The notes beneath the pieces are model-generated. The model searched no databases and had not been told where the DNA came from. It saw only the letters and a list, made by a program, of their open reading frames with translations. The translations under genes and the position numbers were made by a program. DNA of 64,000 nt, from positions 53,111,101 to 53,175,100 of the forward strand of contig NC_085051.1 of the NCBI RefSeq assembly GCF_963662255.1, read 5' to 3'. Positions within the stretch are counted from its first letter, which is position 1. Each line of letters starts with the position of its first letter. Below are positions 27,101 to 42,100 of the stretch, piece by piece. Source of the stretch: Cinclus cinclus (Eukaryota; Chordata; Aves; Passeriformes; Cinclidae).

Positions 27101-30100
27101 TTGACCCTATATATCATCAAATGCAAGGATTTTAATAGATTTTTGACCACATTTTCCACAAAACCTGATCTTAGTGACACACACAACAAACAACTTGAAA
27201 ATCCATTGTCTAAACTCATGTGTAATACTATAAAAAGACAAAATAATCTGGTTTTATTTAAACTAAAATAGAGTTTTTGCTGATGTCGACAGGGATGAAA
27301 TTATTTCCAGTTTAGTGGTTTTATCCACAGCTCAGCCTTGCATTTTTTTTAATTGGGTCAGAAACATGCCGATAGCAGAAATCCATTTTAAAGAATCCAA
27401 TGACAATAGCACGTGCCTTTTTTAGCTTAATGGAAATGAAACAGCTAATTAAACCCAGAAAATATGCCCAGAATATTGGGAATTAAAAAAAAAAAAAATC
27501 TACCTAGTGTGTGCTATCTAATGATAATTAAATAATCCTGCAATTAAAATCACAAAGAGAATCACGTAATTTTTCTCCAAAATGCTATTATAAAATATAA
27601 TTGTATCATGCAAATAAATACACTAACAGTTTCTTAAAATGAAGTTGCTTCAACTGCATCACAGTTTGCTGAAAAATGTCACATTATCTATAGTTGAGAG
27701 AGGTTAAGATTTTTTATTAATCTATACTATCTTGTTAGTAATTCCTCCAATTTGGTGATGCTTATGAGTCACTCCATAATCAAATGTTTAAAGTCTACTC
27801 AGTATAAGCTACAGACTCCAGATTTCTTGTTTTCCCATATTACTTTCTTAGTGAGGCTGCTGTCTATTTTAAGCAGAACAGCTAAGAAAAGGCAGAACTT
27901 AATAAAAATGAAAATAATGTTAGAATAGATTTTCAAAATTAGAAATTGATATCAGCATATACTGAACATCTGCTACGTCTGAAATAGACTGTTTATAAAT
28001 TACTTCTAGTAATTTAAGTAGCATCTGAAACTTGTTTATTTAAAGCACTACTTTCTTCCTTGTCCTTGCAGCCACTTTTAAACAGCCACAGAAATCTTAA
28101 GCATGTTTATATTCATTTCAGTGTGGCTAAAATACCCAGCAGCCAACTGTAATTAAAACATCAACCTACATACTCCTAAAATAAAGCATCTTAAGAGAGA
28201 TTATGCATTCTTGTTGAAGTATCAGTTGTGCACAAAATCTCAGACCTTTTTAAAACACCAATCCTTTTACTCATAGTGATTTTGAGTCATAGACAAGTTA
28301 GAATATACATTGAAAACACACTGTCCAGATCCTTTAGAAATGGTCTTGGAACTGTATTTTTCTGGGTCTTTGCTAAGAGCAACAGCTTATTCTGATAGGA
28401 TTGCTAAGGATGCTTAAGATGCATTTATCATTAGTCTGAATAATATGTTCAGCATCAATTCTGAGTTTATTCTGCACTTAATCATTTCAATACAAAAGTT
28501 TTTCTGTGATGCAATACTGTTCATACGAGAACAGTATAAAAGAACACTTCTAAAACACAAAAGCACTGGAAATAAGTATCCTGTAACTGAAAGGTGTCTT
28601 GTGATCTTAGCGTACAACTTGTACTTCCCATAAAACCAAACTCTTGAAAGCAAAAGTTGACCACGACATTTTGAAGTAATGAGCTTTTGATAAAGTCTTA
28701 AAATGCAAGAAAGATAGCAAATACACATAAGAAAATCTGATTAAGAATTTAAATTCAGAGATAAGGTGTTACAAAACCCGAGTTGGTCTGCATTCTGATC
28801 GTGGCAACTAAACCCACAAGCATTTAAATTAAAGTGCAAAAGCTACACAGCACTTAAATAACATGCCCATCAAAGTGCAAATCAAACAAATTTTGAAAAG
28901 TAATTTGTTACCTGTTCACTATTTTCCCATCTAATTGCAAGAGAGCACATCTTTATTTCACAGCACTGCCCATCAGCTGTAAACATCTCCGATGCTTCAA
29001 CGTGCTTCAGCTCCATCTTTCTGCTATTTTCTCTCTGCACTACTGGTTTAACAGTTTGTTGTGAACAAGCCAAAACAACAAGCCTGCACATCTTACGAGT
29101 TCCTGCATGGCTTTTTGGCTCAGTTCAATCAATGTAGGTAGGATGCTTTTAATCTTACTCCATATGGGATCCAGGTTTCCCCAACCTCTTTATCGATATG
29201 AAAAGCTGTCTCTCTGCATTCATCAGCAATCAGCTAACGGAAAAGGCTAGTGGATTTTGCCAGCAGTAAAAGACCTAATCACAGCAAGATCAAGCCAGCT
29301 GTCAACTATAATCAGCTTGATTCATTGCACTTTTCATATTCAATGGAAAATGTTGAGCAATACACAGCTCTTTCACAGTAATCAGGTTAAACTGAAAATG
29401 TAAGACTATAGAAAATTTAGCTTTAAAAACACAGGCGTTATTTGTTCCTTTGTATTTTTGTAGCATTACCAATGCCGGGCCAAAACTGAACACTGAAGAG
29501 ATCACAGAAATAATTGATTTTTGAATGCAGTTTTACTGTTTAAAGTGACAGCAAACCATAGCACCTGAAACTTAACAAAGAGTTTCTTTATAAGCAGAGA
29601 CTGCCTAAGATAAAAGGCAAACAGTAGAGTCAGAAGAGATACCACAATCTTATGCAAATAACCTTTCCAGTGTTTGCTACTTGGTTTTCCCTACGTAATT
29701 CAGCTTTTTCTTAAATCTTGCATGCAACGAGATGAATATATGAGCCAGCAACAGAGCTAAAGCATGTGTGCAATAGCATAAATCAAGAATCTGCAAGCCA
29801 GAGAAGACGGGAACGAGCCAAAACCTACATGTGAGGATTTTTAAATATTAAACATTACAGAAAATACTAAACACCATTAACAATTTCTTATTTATCTACA
29901 AATCAAGATACTGTAGAAGATAAACCCCCAAAACATCAAAAGCTGCAATTTACCTTGTCAAACTCACGAATGACAGGCAAGTTCACCCTCTCTTCCTTCT
30001 TTCAAGAAAGTAATTCAAGCATGATTCAGTGCACTTATACAAGAGATCCAGCCAAATGGGTCTCCATAACACTGAAGAACTCTATGTCCAAGCACGATAC

Positions 30101-33100
30101 AGCGACTGTTACAGCTGAATAAAGAACAGGCTTATTTTTAGCAAGCAAGTAAAGGTATGAGCTGTAGAGTAAGATCATCCACTAGGAATATGAGCAGAAG
30201 AACAAGTTTAACTCCCTTGCTCCTAAATTAGCCAGAGGGACTTTCATTTTTCTCGGCTTTGATCCGAGGAAGACTGCAGGGGGAACAAACTTAACAACAA
30301 TTAGAACTGGAGGTAGCTGCAGAAACAACAGAGAAATGGAAAGGTTCACTTGCCTGGGAAAACCAAGCAGGTGGGAAATAAGCATGCCTGGTGTCCAGAG
30401 GCAAGATGGACAGGAAACTAAATGAACAAGTCAGTGAACATGGGAAGGTGTGTCAGAGAAAGGAGGCCACAGCAGCACTGCATGAGAAACACCACAGAGA
30501 CCATGGAAAAGATGACAGAAAACACTGATCTGAAAATGACACAGCTACATAAAAGACAGAACTCTAAATGTCGACTGAAACTGAATAGCTGGCCTTGCAT
30601 GGACCAGTAGAGTCTCCTGCTCTGAATTGAAAGTTGTTCAGAGACAGAGCAACAATCCAAACTCTCAAACTTTCACATTTAAGCTCTCAGAACCATGCAG
30701 TGAATTTCATAACCAGCCTCCTATAAAGATCTACAGAAATAAAGGAAAGGACAAGTCCTAATTCCTTTAAATAACTTGATACTAAAATATTTGGTTTAAC
30801 TAAAAATTATACTAATGAGACTGCAAAAGGATATAGCTGTAACAAAGGGCATTGAAGTGTCCAGTGCCAGTGTAAGGGCTGCACAGCAAGACTTCAGAAA
30901 AATAACAAGTCTTTAAGTAATGTTTACATTGAGTTAACGTGTATAATGTAACACATCAGCTGAAACACTTATTCTAAATTGTTCTAATGTTATATAAAAG
31001 CCAAGCAGCTCAGAATCTCTATGTGCAGTGACAACTGGAAGCAATTCTTCACATGCTTCATTTATTGAAAAATCCAGGGGGAAGTGAATTGTATTGCTCC
31101 ATGCCCACAACACAAACACAGGAAAATAAATACCATAGTTACAGATTAAACCAACAGACGGATTTCTCTCTCTCCCATGGACATCTGCAACTAAGTACTG
31201 CTGTAAAACTGCAAAACCATGAGTGAGGAAAAACAAAGATAGGCCTGTAACAACAGGAACTAGAGGCAGAGATTCACTAAGTAGTGCAGTTTAGGTATTT
31301 TCTCCTCCGCAAAATAGGAACACATCTGTTGGTTGTTATGAACTAGAAAACTACATATTCAGTTCCTGTAACTTGCTGGACAGAACTCTCTGATGCTCAG
31401 AGGAGCAGCAGAACTACAAAATCCATACACTGCAAGTAAGTGTGTGTAAATGTCTGTATAGTACAATACATATACATACTGTGAGTCTCACATCCAGGGC
31501 CATCTAGATATCTGGTATCTACAGTGACAGAGGTTAAAAATTACATGTAGAAGACATGGAGGAAAACGGTCCTTTCATAATGTTCCAAGTAGGTTCCAAG
31601 AATGCTCCCTGGTCCCAACAAATCAAATAATTCCTAGATTCCTCAAGTCAAACTAAGTCAACTGTTAAAAGTGAGTATTAGTCATAAACTAATGTTAACA
31701 CAATCAAAATTGTAACAGGAAAATAATCCCAGAGTAAGTGCAATGAAACTTATGAAATTATGCCCATAAAATCTAAACATATAGTAACTTTGTCCATTAT
31801 GGACTGAAATGTACTTGAGATTGCATGGGACAAGCCAAATGACGTTCCAAATCCAAGAAAGATGTAGTTCTGCCTAAAAGATTTTAAAAAAGCCTCAGAG
31901 GGAGGTATGAGGTCAAAAGCATTTGAATTCCCTACAGTTTAACAGAAATTCTTTCTATGGGATCACACAATTATTAGTTTTGTAGAGATGCTCCCCTACA
32001 TAACTATTCTTTACTGAGGTTTGAAGAGACTCGGATGCCTAGTCCAGCAAGAATTCAAAAGCTATTTGTATGCATTAAAATTAGCTTTAGATTTTTTTTC
32101 CCCTGCTTCCTAATTTATTTTTTTTTCCTTTAACTCCTTTAGTTGGATTAGTTTTTCTATTTTTTTTTTTTGGAAGAACAACATACTGCCAGCTGCCTGG
32201 AAAATGCTTCTGAGAGACTTAAAGAATTCTATTAGACTGTAGAGAATCCAAACTCTATTAACTTTGACCTAGGAACTGAACTAGGAATTTGATGGTGCAA
32301 ACAGCTGCGGTAGGACAAGGCACCGCCCTCTGACAGGTAAACAATTTTCAGAATCTATACCTTAGACAAGGGAACATCTCTGACAGCAGGAGTAGCAGAC
32401 AAATTTCTGTCTTTTTAAGAAAGGCAACAGAAAAAGTTGCAGTACAAAACTGGGAAAACTTGAATCTGATTTAATTACCCTTTTATTAGAAGGTCAAAAA
32501 GTTTCCAGGAGGAAGCTTACATGATTATTTCTTCAGAAAAAAAAAAATTCTGTAAACTGTTAGAATTGTTTGTGCCTATATTGTTTAAAATCATATTTTA
32601 ATGGAATTATTTGCTTTGACTTTGCTATGAGACCCCGGAATCTAAATTTCAAGAGTGACATAGTTTTCTGTTCATTTTAAACAAATTTGTTTAAAACCTG
32701 TCTATTGTGAATGGCAGCCCCTTCCAAGCACACTGTTAAATGTTATAAACAGAGTGCTTAATACTTAAAAGCTTATATTAAATTGAATTTGCAGCTCAGC
32801 TTTGAAGAACAATTTCTACCCACACTAAGCTCTTTATCCTTCAATAGTTCAAATGAGAAACTTAAAGCAAGTACATATAATGTATTTCACATCCGATTTT
32901 ATTGCTTCTGTTAAAAATGTGGCTTGTTTGTCTTTTTCCTCACAATTAGATTTTGTCGTATCTTCACCTGACAGGCTAAGGAAACTTTTATTATTTTGTA
33001 CGTGCAAGAATACTTGTAAATGCCCCCCTCCACCCCATAACAACATGTATATTAGATATTTAATGCCTTTTTATCAGGTCACACTTGTATGGATGAAATG

Positions 33101-36100
33101 GTTAAAACTAATGAACAATACATAATTTTATTCAGGGATTTTGGCACCACTTGAAAATCTATCTAATCTCTAAGCACAGAATGGGACAAGTCACACCACA
33201 GGCACTCAAAAGCAGTGTAGTCTTGTCATGATGGAGCAGAACACCAAGACTGCATCAGAGGGTATCCACCCTCCACCAGCAACCATACACCCCCTGAAAT
33301 TAAATCAGTGCTACAAAAAACTGCCTTGTGTATACATGTATGTAGAAGTTTTAATGCATCTGTTAATGGCACTTCCATAAGATTTCCCTCAGTATAAGAG
33401 TCTCCTGATACTAAAATAGCTGGACTACCTGTCATAATTTTTGCCAAAAAAGCCTGATTTAAGACACTTTAACAGAAATAGTGAGCATGAGTTCTGTTAT
33501 TTAATCAGCACAAAACTTTTAACACAACTTCATCTACTGGTCACAGCTTCAATACTAAGAAATCTGCAGTAGTGCGTCCCTGGTTTGACAAGATGGTCAA
33601 GTTTTCTTCCCCCACACAAATTTTCTTTCTACTAATATTAAAAGAAAAATTTGCAGTGATATAAAATGAGGTTCCACTTTGCATTTTTTGGCAAAAGCTT
33701 CAGTCAACATCCATTAAGAAAAAGGCTTATTCCTATCATCCTCTCTAAATCAGGGTAGCAATTTTACAAACAGCAAAAATAAGATTAAAAAATTGGCACC
33801 AGAGACCACAAATTGAGATTTTATGCTCCCCAAGTAAAATATTATGTATAAAAATAATTTATATTTAAATAATAATATTTTTATATAAGCAACTAGAGCA
33901 AATGAGTATTTCTTCATATACAGACTTTTCATTACACTAATCTACTTTTATTCAGTCCAATACATTTGATTTCTGTCATGTTTCTGTACCACATCCTTTT
34001 TTTTTCCCCCTGAGCTACATCTGTTTTCCTGTTTCCTCATCTCCAAGAAATTTCTGGGCTATCTGATTACCTTTTCATCTGGACAACTGTCATCATCCAG
34101 TCAGTGCTCTTTCTGGGAGACCAGTATCTGATCCGCATCTCCTATTGAGGGCTCACCCAGCATGGGGCTCCCCAGTCCCTCTCCTGTCTGCCACTGACCC
34201 CCAGTGGTTTCACCTATATTTGCTCTGCCTCACTGTTCACAGACTGCTGCTGCTACTACGGAACGATGCTTGGATCATGCTAGGACATCTGGAAGCAAAC
34301 AAGACCCAGCACCTGGATGACCACTGTTTCATGGCCACCAATCACAGAATCAAAGAATGATTAAGGTAGAAAGGAGCCTCTGGAAGTTATCTGGTTCAAT
34401 AAGCCCTGACTGGAACAGTTCAGACTGCTCAGGACTTTATTCAGCTAGATCAAAATTCCACAGACTCTGAACAGTCTGTTCCAATGTCTGTAACTCTCAA
34501 TGATAAAACATTTTTTCCCTATGTATTTAGAATTCCCCTTGTTACAACTTGTGTTCAGATCCAATTGGCTCAGTGACACAAGCTAAAGAAAGGAAGAGAA
34601 GGAGGAGGCAGCTGTTCTCAGAGAAGAGAATCCCTCCTGAGACACTGTCCAATCTCCCTGGCAAAAGAAAACGTTTAGTTATGTAAGTCTGATCTTCACG
34701 TATCTGTACCTTTGTGTACTGGCAGAAAGAGATCAGGTCCCAACTACAGCATAATTCCACTTCTAAGAAATAAAGTTCTGAACAAAAAGGAAACCCCAAA
34801 AGGTCACCTCTGGAATAAGAGCACCTGTCAACTCAAAAAACCTCACAGAGTTTTTCATTTAGACTTTGTTATGCAGAACGCAAAGCTCCCAGATGAATAC
34901 TTACAGGTATTTTTACAACAACACATGTTTTACTGCTGGAAGAGACTGACTATTCTATTTTTAACTTAAAAGATAATCTAATGAAATTTGAGCATTTACA
35001 TAATGTGATTTTAGGCTAACCATTATTTAAATAATTGCGGATCAAGCACATATAATTTCAAAGAACAACAACAACAACAAAAAAAACTTACTGCATATGA
35101 CAAAATCTCAATTAATAGAATCATCTAAATTTAACTGTATAGCTTACCCATATTTTTTTTCCAAGACTATTGGTCCAATCAATAAAGCTAACATTAATCT
35201 TAAAGTCTTCTACACATCACACTTGCAGGTCTACCCAATATTAAGCAAAAAAACCAACTATTTCATCCTTAAAGCAGTACACATAATAAAAATATACCTG
35301 AATGCAGAGTATTTGGTAAGATCTAAGCTGTCTTCAATGTTCCATTGGTTTGTGTTGATTTTAGGGCCAGTCTAACATTCAGCATGCCAGCAACAATGAA
35401 TAAGCCTAATGCATTACGTAAGTGTAAGCTGATTAAATCCTTGATCCTGAAGCCACCTCTTTTACCCCCCTCCCCCTCTGATTTAAAACTTAGCACAATT
35501 GAAAATCTTAGTTTTAAACACTTCCGAAACCTAATTTGTATAATTTTTAGCATAAAATCCACTACACTTTTACATTACTATAATGCCTTCAGGTTTTAGT
35601 CTTTCTTCTATTTTCATAAGTCTTAATACACTTTATTTCCTAAACCTGGTAAAAGTCCTTTTTAAAGTGATCAGTTCCCCAAAAAATTTTAATTTTGTGG
35701 CCAACTTTTGGGATTAAAAAAAAAGAAAAGTGTCTTGAATGGAATGAAGATAAAAGTTTTATTCAAGTTATCACATCTGAGCTTTACCCATAAAAACTCA
35801 CAGGAAAACCAGTTCAATACAGAGCTATGATATCATAAAGCTTAGCCCTGCCAAGTGAGACTGTAAGGCATTCTGCACATGCCAATCCTGATTTCCAAAG
35901 GTACTGTATCTCAAATGTAGCATCTGAGCTACAACCCACATGGAAGAGTAGATCAGGGGAGGTCATGAAAGAGTTATGTTCTCCCAGCACTATGATCTCA
36001 CTACATTGTCAATATGACAATGGCAGCAGGATAAATGGATCCATGCAGCAGAGGATACCAGCCAGTGTTCTCTACAGAAAAGGAACGTAGAAAGCAATAC

Positions 36101-39100
36101 ATGATTAACTGTTTTGAATAGGGAATAAAATTCCTTCCCCTAGGTCCATATGCCATACACAAAACAAGCTGCAAAGAGCTGCAAACTGACTGAACAACTC
36201 TGTTCGCTTCATGGGAGTGTGTGTGAATTTTAGATGTTAATTATCAGGCAATATACAAGCACAGAACTGTTGAATATGTTTGTAATTGCAAGATTCTCAG
36301 CTTGAAAAAACTGATTATTTGTTTTTAAACTTTAAGTATTGTTTTACTCTGAGAAAGAACTAGACGCAGATTTGTAAAGTGATAGTGCTTCATTGAGACA
36401 ATATAATTATGAATTGGCGAGTTCAAGCGTTTCTATTGAAATTTTAAAATGTTTAAAAATAGCTAACTATAGCTGAGTATCTTGGTAAAGGCAGCAGAAT
36501 GGTCCTGAACAAACAAGAACAGACTATGCTTTGCAGAATCTTCATTAGTATTGAAGATGAGACAAGAGAGAAGAAAGTAAGGAGAGTTTCAGCCCAGGAG
36601 TAGAAGGCTTTTAAGTCATGTTAATTTTGAAAGAGATATACTTTGTTTTATGTATAAAAGAAAAAAACATTCAAGCCAGGAAACACAGGTTGCCTATGGT
36701 ACACAATTTGTATTTTAAACTAGAAACCTAGTAATACAGTAGTTTAAAAAAATCCATGTGTAGAAATTAATCAAGTGCATAAAAACAGTATAAAGTGATG
36801 GCTCTGAGGGATATACAAGCTCTTCTACCAACAGCTGAAAAGCCCCCAGTTCATAGATACATCCCCATACTTCAACATGTAATGGTATATCACTGATCAG
36901 TATTAGTGAGATAAATCAAAGAGGAGATATGTGGACAGGCAATATAAGTGCAGAAGAATAATGCAGCTTGTTTTTATTTCACATAGAATGAATAAAATAG
37001 ATTAGAACACGAATTAAGACTCCGGGACTTCTCATATCTAGTAATTTCTTTCTAGACAGAAAATTCAGAGTAGTTTATGAAAAAGACATGTTGTCCCAGT
37101 CACTTTCTAACAAAATCAAAACAAAACCAAAAATCAATATATTTTTCCCCAGATCCCATAATAACACACCTTGAAAAGTAATAATTTTTAAAACACAAGG
37201 TATTTGAGTGCTGTTGGTCCAAACCTTTAAGATTCATTACATACCCCATTCTCTGTTCGTTTCTCCACAGGTATATTTATGCCATTTCTTTGATTTTGGG
37301 CTTGACGTCCACCTAAAAGTAAAGCATTACTCTTAGTAAATAAGTTCAGTTTTCAACACTAATGTGCTCTACTGTCAAGTCTGTTCTCAGATGTTCTGAG
37401 AATTCTGTTCAAGAATTCACATCAAACTTTTACCTGTGAATTTTTATTCTGCTAGTTCCAAACCCTTTTTTACTAAAGTTTCTTTTTGTAAACAGTGAAT
37501 CAGCAGAAATAAAGCTTTTACTTCACAGAAACCCTCAATTAAAAGTACAGAAATGCACCTCTGTTTTCCTGACTTTTCTTTAGGCAAAGATATCATAAAG
37601 GGCAATGTACTTATATTTTGTGTCCATGAGAAGTAGCTTCAACTAAATATATTTTAAGTTAGCACAGCAGAGGAAGCTTTTCTGGTGTCTAACTTATACA
37701 CAGCTTTAATCTACAATTCCATCCATAGCCCAATGATGAATTAAAAAGCCTTGCATGCATGGTTCAGAAGCAATGCTTTCATTGTAAATTGAAATTCTTA
37801 GCTTTAAGCATATCTTAAATTTCTTAACATACTTTATATTTGTATTGCCCAATGGATAACAGACTATTTTACAAAGTACCCAATTAATAGAAAATTCCCT
37901 CACACATTTTTGGGTCTGCTACTTCTACATTCAAAACAAGCAGGAACCATTTAAAAATAAGAAAAGAAGCCTCAGCTGAAAGCAACAAGGACTCAGCAAA
38001 GACTTGAAATCCTGTTGTTAAAAGCAGTCAGTTGAATGAGTCAGGATAATCTGGGCATACAAACACACCTCACTGAGACACCTTTCCTGTCCTTCAGTCA
38101 GTCTGACAGCCACTAAGTCTATAATGCACAGACTCAAAACTCTTCTCATAGATTAAGTACAGTCTAAACCAGTAAGTTCAAAAAACTAAAACGCTTGTAT
38201 TTTTTTATTCCAATCTTTTAAGAAACCCCACTTCATAGAGGACTGTTTCATATAAACACTTCTCCTACAGAACAAAGCAGACCAGCAATTTTTCAAGATG
38301 CAAATTATCACTACTATTAATATGCCTACATGAAGTACTGAGAAAGCAAAGGCACTGAAACCTCTGCCAGTGATCTCTGTAAAATAGATTTGAGTTTTTA
38401 AAGGAGGCAAAGGAGTTTACTGAGTCCTTCTCTGTGCAACTGAAATAACAGCAGTTCAAAAAGAACCATTCTACCCTCTCAAAATGCAGGGACTTTTCTC
38501 TCAATAAGAAAAAACTACATCCAAGTCTCTAAAATATACCAACTTTCTTGGATCCAAATTGAGGAGAATACAGTCAGATCTTGTTATTACTCAACAGACT
38601 GGTAGAAATTATCCCAAATAAGCGAACTGGAGAACAAGAAAAAAGATGCCCCTGTTCAAATGGCTCAAATGGTTCAAAATGGCTTTGGTACAAAGAAGGT
38701 GTATTAGATATAACCACTGAAGTTCATTGAACAAACTCACTTCAGAAATCTTTTAAATCTGTTTCAGTAACAAGGCTACAGGATACATGTACTTACTCTG
38801 TTCATTGCTTTCAGCTGGTGACTCTTCATGACGAAGAAAAAATTTCACCTCTTCCCTGCGGGGCCCCCACTTCTGTAGGTGCTCATACATCATGTGATCA
38901 AAGGGTATGGGGCGCTCTAGAAGTGCAAGACCAAAAAACCTCATCACAACTCCTTAAAATCAAACAGGGTTATATAAAACTCTTATTAATGGTCAGAAAG
39001 CCCTTTATATAGCAATTTAATCTATCCAATGTATTTTGTCTTACACAAAGTCTAAGAAACGGGCACCAAGGGGATGTAGGGTATTAAAAGCTGGCCTGTT

Positions 39101-42100
39101 ACTGTAACACAGCTCACTGCTCCACAGCACTACAGAACCAGCTTGCAAATCCATAGCAGTGTTTAGGAACCCTAGTTCAGGAAATAGCAACTTTGCTCCT
39201 CATCACCAACAGATGGGCAATTTGTTCTTTTATTAAAATGTTTCATTCAATTTGAACATCTGGGTTTCTATACAGACAAAAAGCCTTATCATTATACTGA
39301 CCTTTCATCTCCTAAGAACTTGAGCAGGTACTCCCACTCTAACACACTTTGCCAGACATTAACTTACAGTATATATGGAATTACTGGCAAATCTTTGAAC
39401 AAATAAAAACTAAGTTCTATGCAACAGTCCGTCTCTCTGCTTTTCCCCAAGAAAACATGCGCATAGAGTAATTATTTCTTCTAAATTAATCAAATATATT
39501 GTTAGCAAGAGGTTGTCCACTATATATTTAGCATTTCAAAATGAATATATGCTAAAGAAGACAAGTTTTTCACTGCTTCCATAATTACATTTGCATTTAT
39601 TACCAGATGATTTTATTAAGATAATGAAATCCCTGTTTTTAGATCTGATAGTAGCTAAGGTACCAAAATGCATCTTCTAACCAGAATAAAATTATATCAT
39701 ACACTATACTTTGTTGTTAAAAGCAAAATACTTTTGGCCTCCAAAACCCAAACCACACTCTCTCTTACCCAGACAAGCACCACTAAGTTTGTTATCCATT
39801 TCATACTTCACTCATCTGATATGAGAAGCAAAATGACTCAAATGTATAAGAGAAATCTTGAGAAAGGCTTGGGAAAACCAAATCACAAATATACCTTTAT
39901 GTAATGAAATTTACCTAAGTTTGTATACATTATGAACTACAAAGATGTACACATCTTGGTACTTTTGGGATACTTAACTGCAGTACTTAAAAACATAATA
40001 CATTTTTACCAGTTGTTTCACATTGCACCTAATACAATAAACTTTTGTTAAAATATCTCATGTCAAATATGTATGTGACTAACACAGTATAGCCACAGTT
40101 AGATCCAGCTGCTTTCAGTGGGGAACTGTCATTTAAACCACAAGCTAATTACAGTCATCAGGTGATTGGTTACTTATCTTTCTTTTAAAAAACCCAAACA
40201 AACAAACTAAAATAAAAACCAACACCAAACAAAAAATACCCTGTTCCCCGCAAAAACCCATCCCCCCAACCAAAACACAACAACTCCACTTTAAAAATAA
40301 ATTATTTGCTTCACTTCTTCCAGTTCCTCGCTCAAGTGGTGTCCCAGAAAGATTTTCAATAATGTTTAAACACAAAGAATAAGGTCAGTGGCTTATTACT
40401 ACTCAGTTCTTGAAAAGGAATTTTAAAACCATGACTTTCAGGTTTTTCAACTCCTAAAGTAAAGCAAGGTTTCAAGTGCTTTGAAGCATATCCACTGAAA
40501 TTGCAGCATGGGTCTTCTAAAGATCAATGAATGGAAAAATATTTAAGTGGTTTAGTTCAGAGACTTTAGGAACAAGATATGAATCTTCAGGAATTTCTCC
40601 CAAACAGAAAAATTGCTAGGCAAACCCAGCTATAACAGGGCTGGGCTAATTCTGGAATGGTGAAGAGTAGCTGCAGCTTCACTCCTTGTTGAGCTGGTCT
40701 CCCATGAAAAGTAAGGCCCTGATCCCAGGAGCTAGTCAAAGTAAGAGCTGTCATTTACATAATGCATCTTCAATAATTAAGACTAATATTTTTCAGACAA
40801 TGACAACGGAAAGAAATGGCAAAGATGTTTTCTATTAGTTTAGCCATTCTTTCACAAAACCAGTTTGGGAAGTTATCCTAAAGTAGACAGAAAACAGGTA
40901 AAAGTAGTAACAGCAGCGTCAACATCACTGAAACAATGAAAAGAAAGATGGAGCAGCACTAATCACTCTGTGCAACCTGGCTACATGAAACAAATGCAGG
41001 AAACAAAGAGGAAGAAAAAATGAACATTAACACTTAACACAAAACATGATGAGAATTGAAATCCCCATTCCTTCCTACAGTTTAAATTCTTTAAACCTGT
41101 AAGAAACGTGAGAAGAAAGTATGATTTTCCATTTGTAGTATAATAGTACAAGAGATAACTTTCTGAAAATTCCTGTTGTTTCAGAACCAAAATCAAATCA
41201 AATCAAATCAGAACAAAGAGGCTACGGTTAAAATTTTCCCAGTTATTATAGCTTCAGAATATTTGTCAGTAACTGGTTTCTAAAAAGTATTTCAAACTTT
41301 AATTTTTAAAAAAATTTAAATGGGAGAGAGCATTCCAAGAGTGTTAAGAAAATGTTAAATAGGAGAATGGGTACAGAGTAATAATAAAAAGGCTGGATCC
41401 CTATACTTTAGCAACACATCAAAAATGATCTAGAGAAAATTTGTTTTCATGAATAACCAAGCAGAAAAACATGATAAATACATTTTAAGGTGGATCAAGA
41501 TTTTAAAATATTTTTGAGAAATGAGCTATACTCCTTTACTTTTATGTAAATGTTTTGAGAATGTGTTAGTTTTAAGTATTCCAAAACAAAACACCCTGTA
41601 AATCTCAAACACAGATACTGCACCAATGTTTAAAAAAAGAGTTGCAAAATTCTTCTGGTGGAGCTACAAATCCACTACCTAAAAGTAAGTTTCAGTCTTC
41701 AAAATCTGTTTTTATCCTGACTTCAAGGACCCTGCTATGTGAAATAAACACATTCATGCCTCCTCTACATGAAACTAGAATAAAAACTAATGGATTTTCT
41801 CCACAGGGGGTTTGCTGCAATATCTGGAATGAATTTTTCCCTGCTCAGGCTTGCAGAAGTACACTCAGACTAAGAAACTATTTCTTTCACACTCTACTGC
41901 CACCTATGTTACCACCACACTGAGGAATACCAGTTCTGACCAGATGCTGAAGGGCATTCCAGGTATAAATGAATGAAGTAATTCAGTACTGGGTGGATTT
42001 AAAAGGTTGACATGAATTCTCTCTTGAAACATTCCAAGTTCCGGGCATCACACCTGTCTTTGACCCTCCTTACTGACTGCTATTTGCAATAACAAGAGAA

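Larger units (their letters stand above)
19938..37244 (-). other. PPP1R13B: Intron 4 of PPP1R13B, 17.3 kb
   Basis: The longest fully contained intron. Recognisable content: a near-pure A/C tract at 25652-25828, a CR1 fragment at 34340-34560, an (AAC)n run at 35064-35080, and a candidate alternative first exon at 28912-29016. A near-direct repeat of about 25 bp occurs around 21104-21125 and 21152-21175. The rest is AT-rich unique-looking DNA. No RNA genes or nested genes were recognised; the many short open frames look like chance. Confidence 0.85.
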
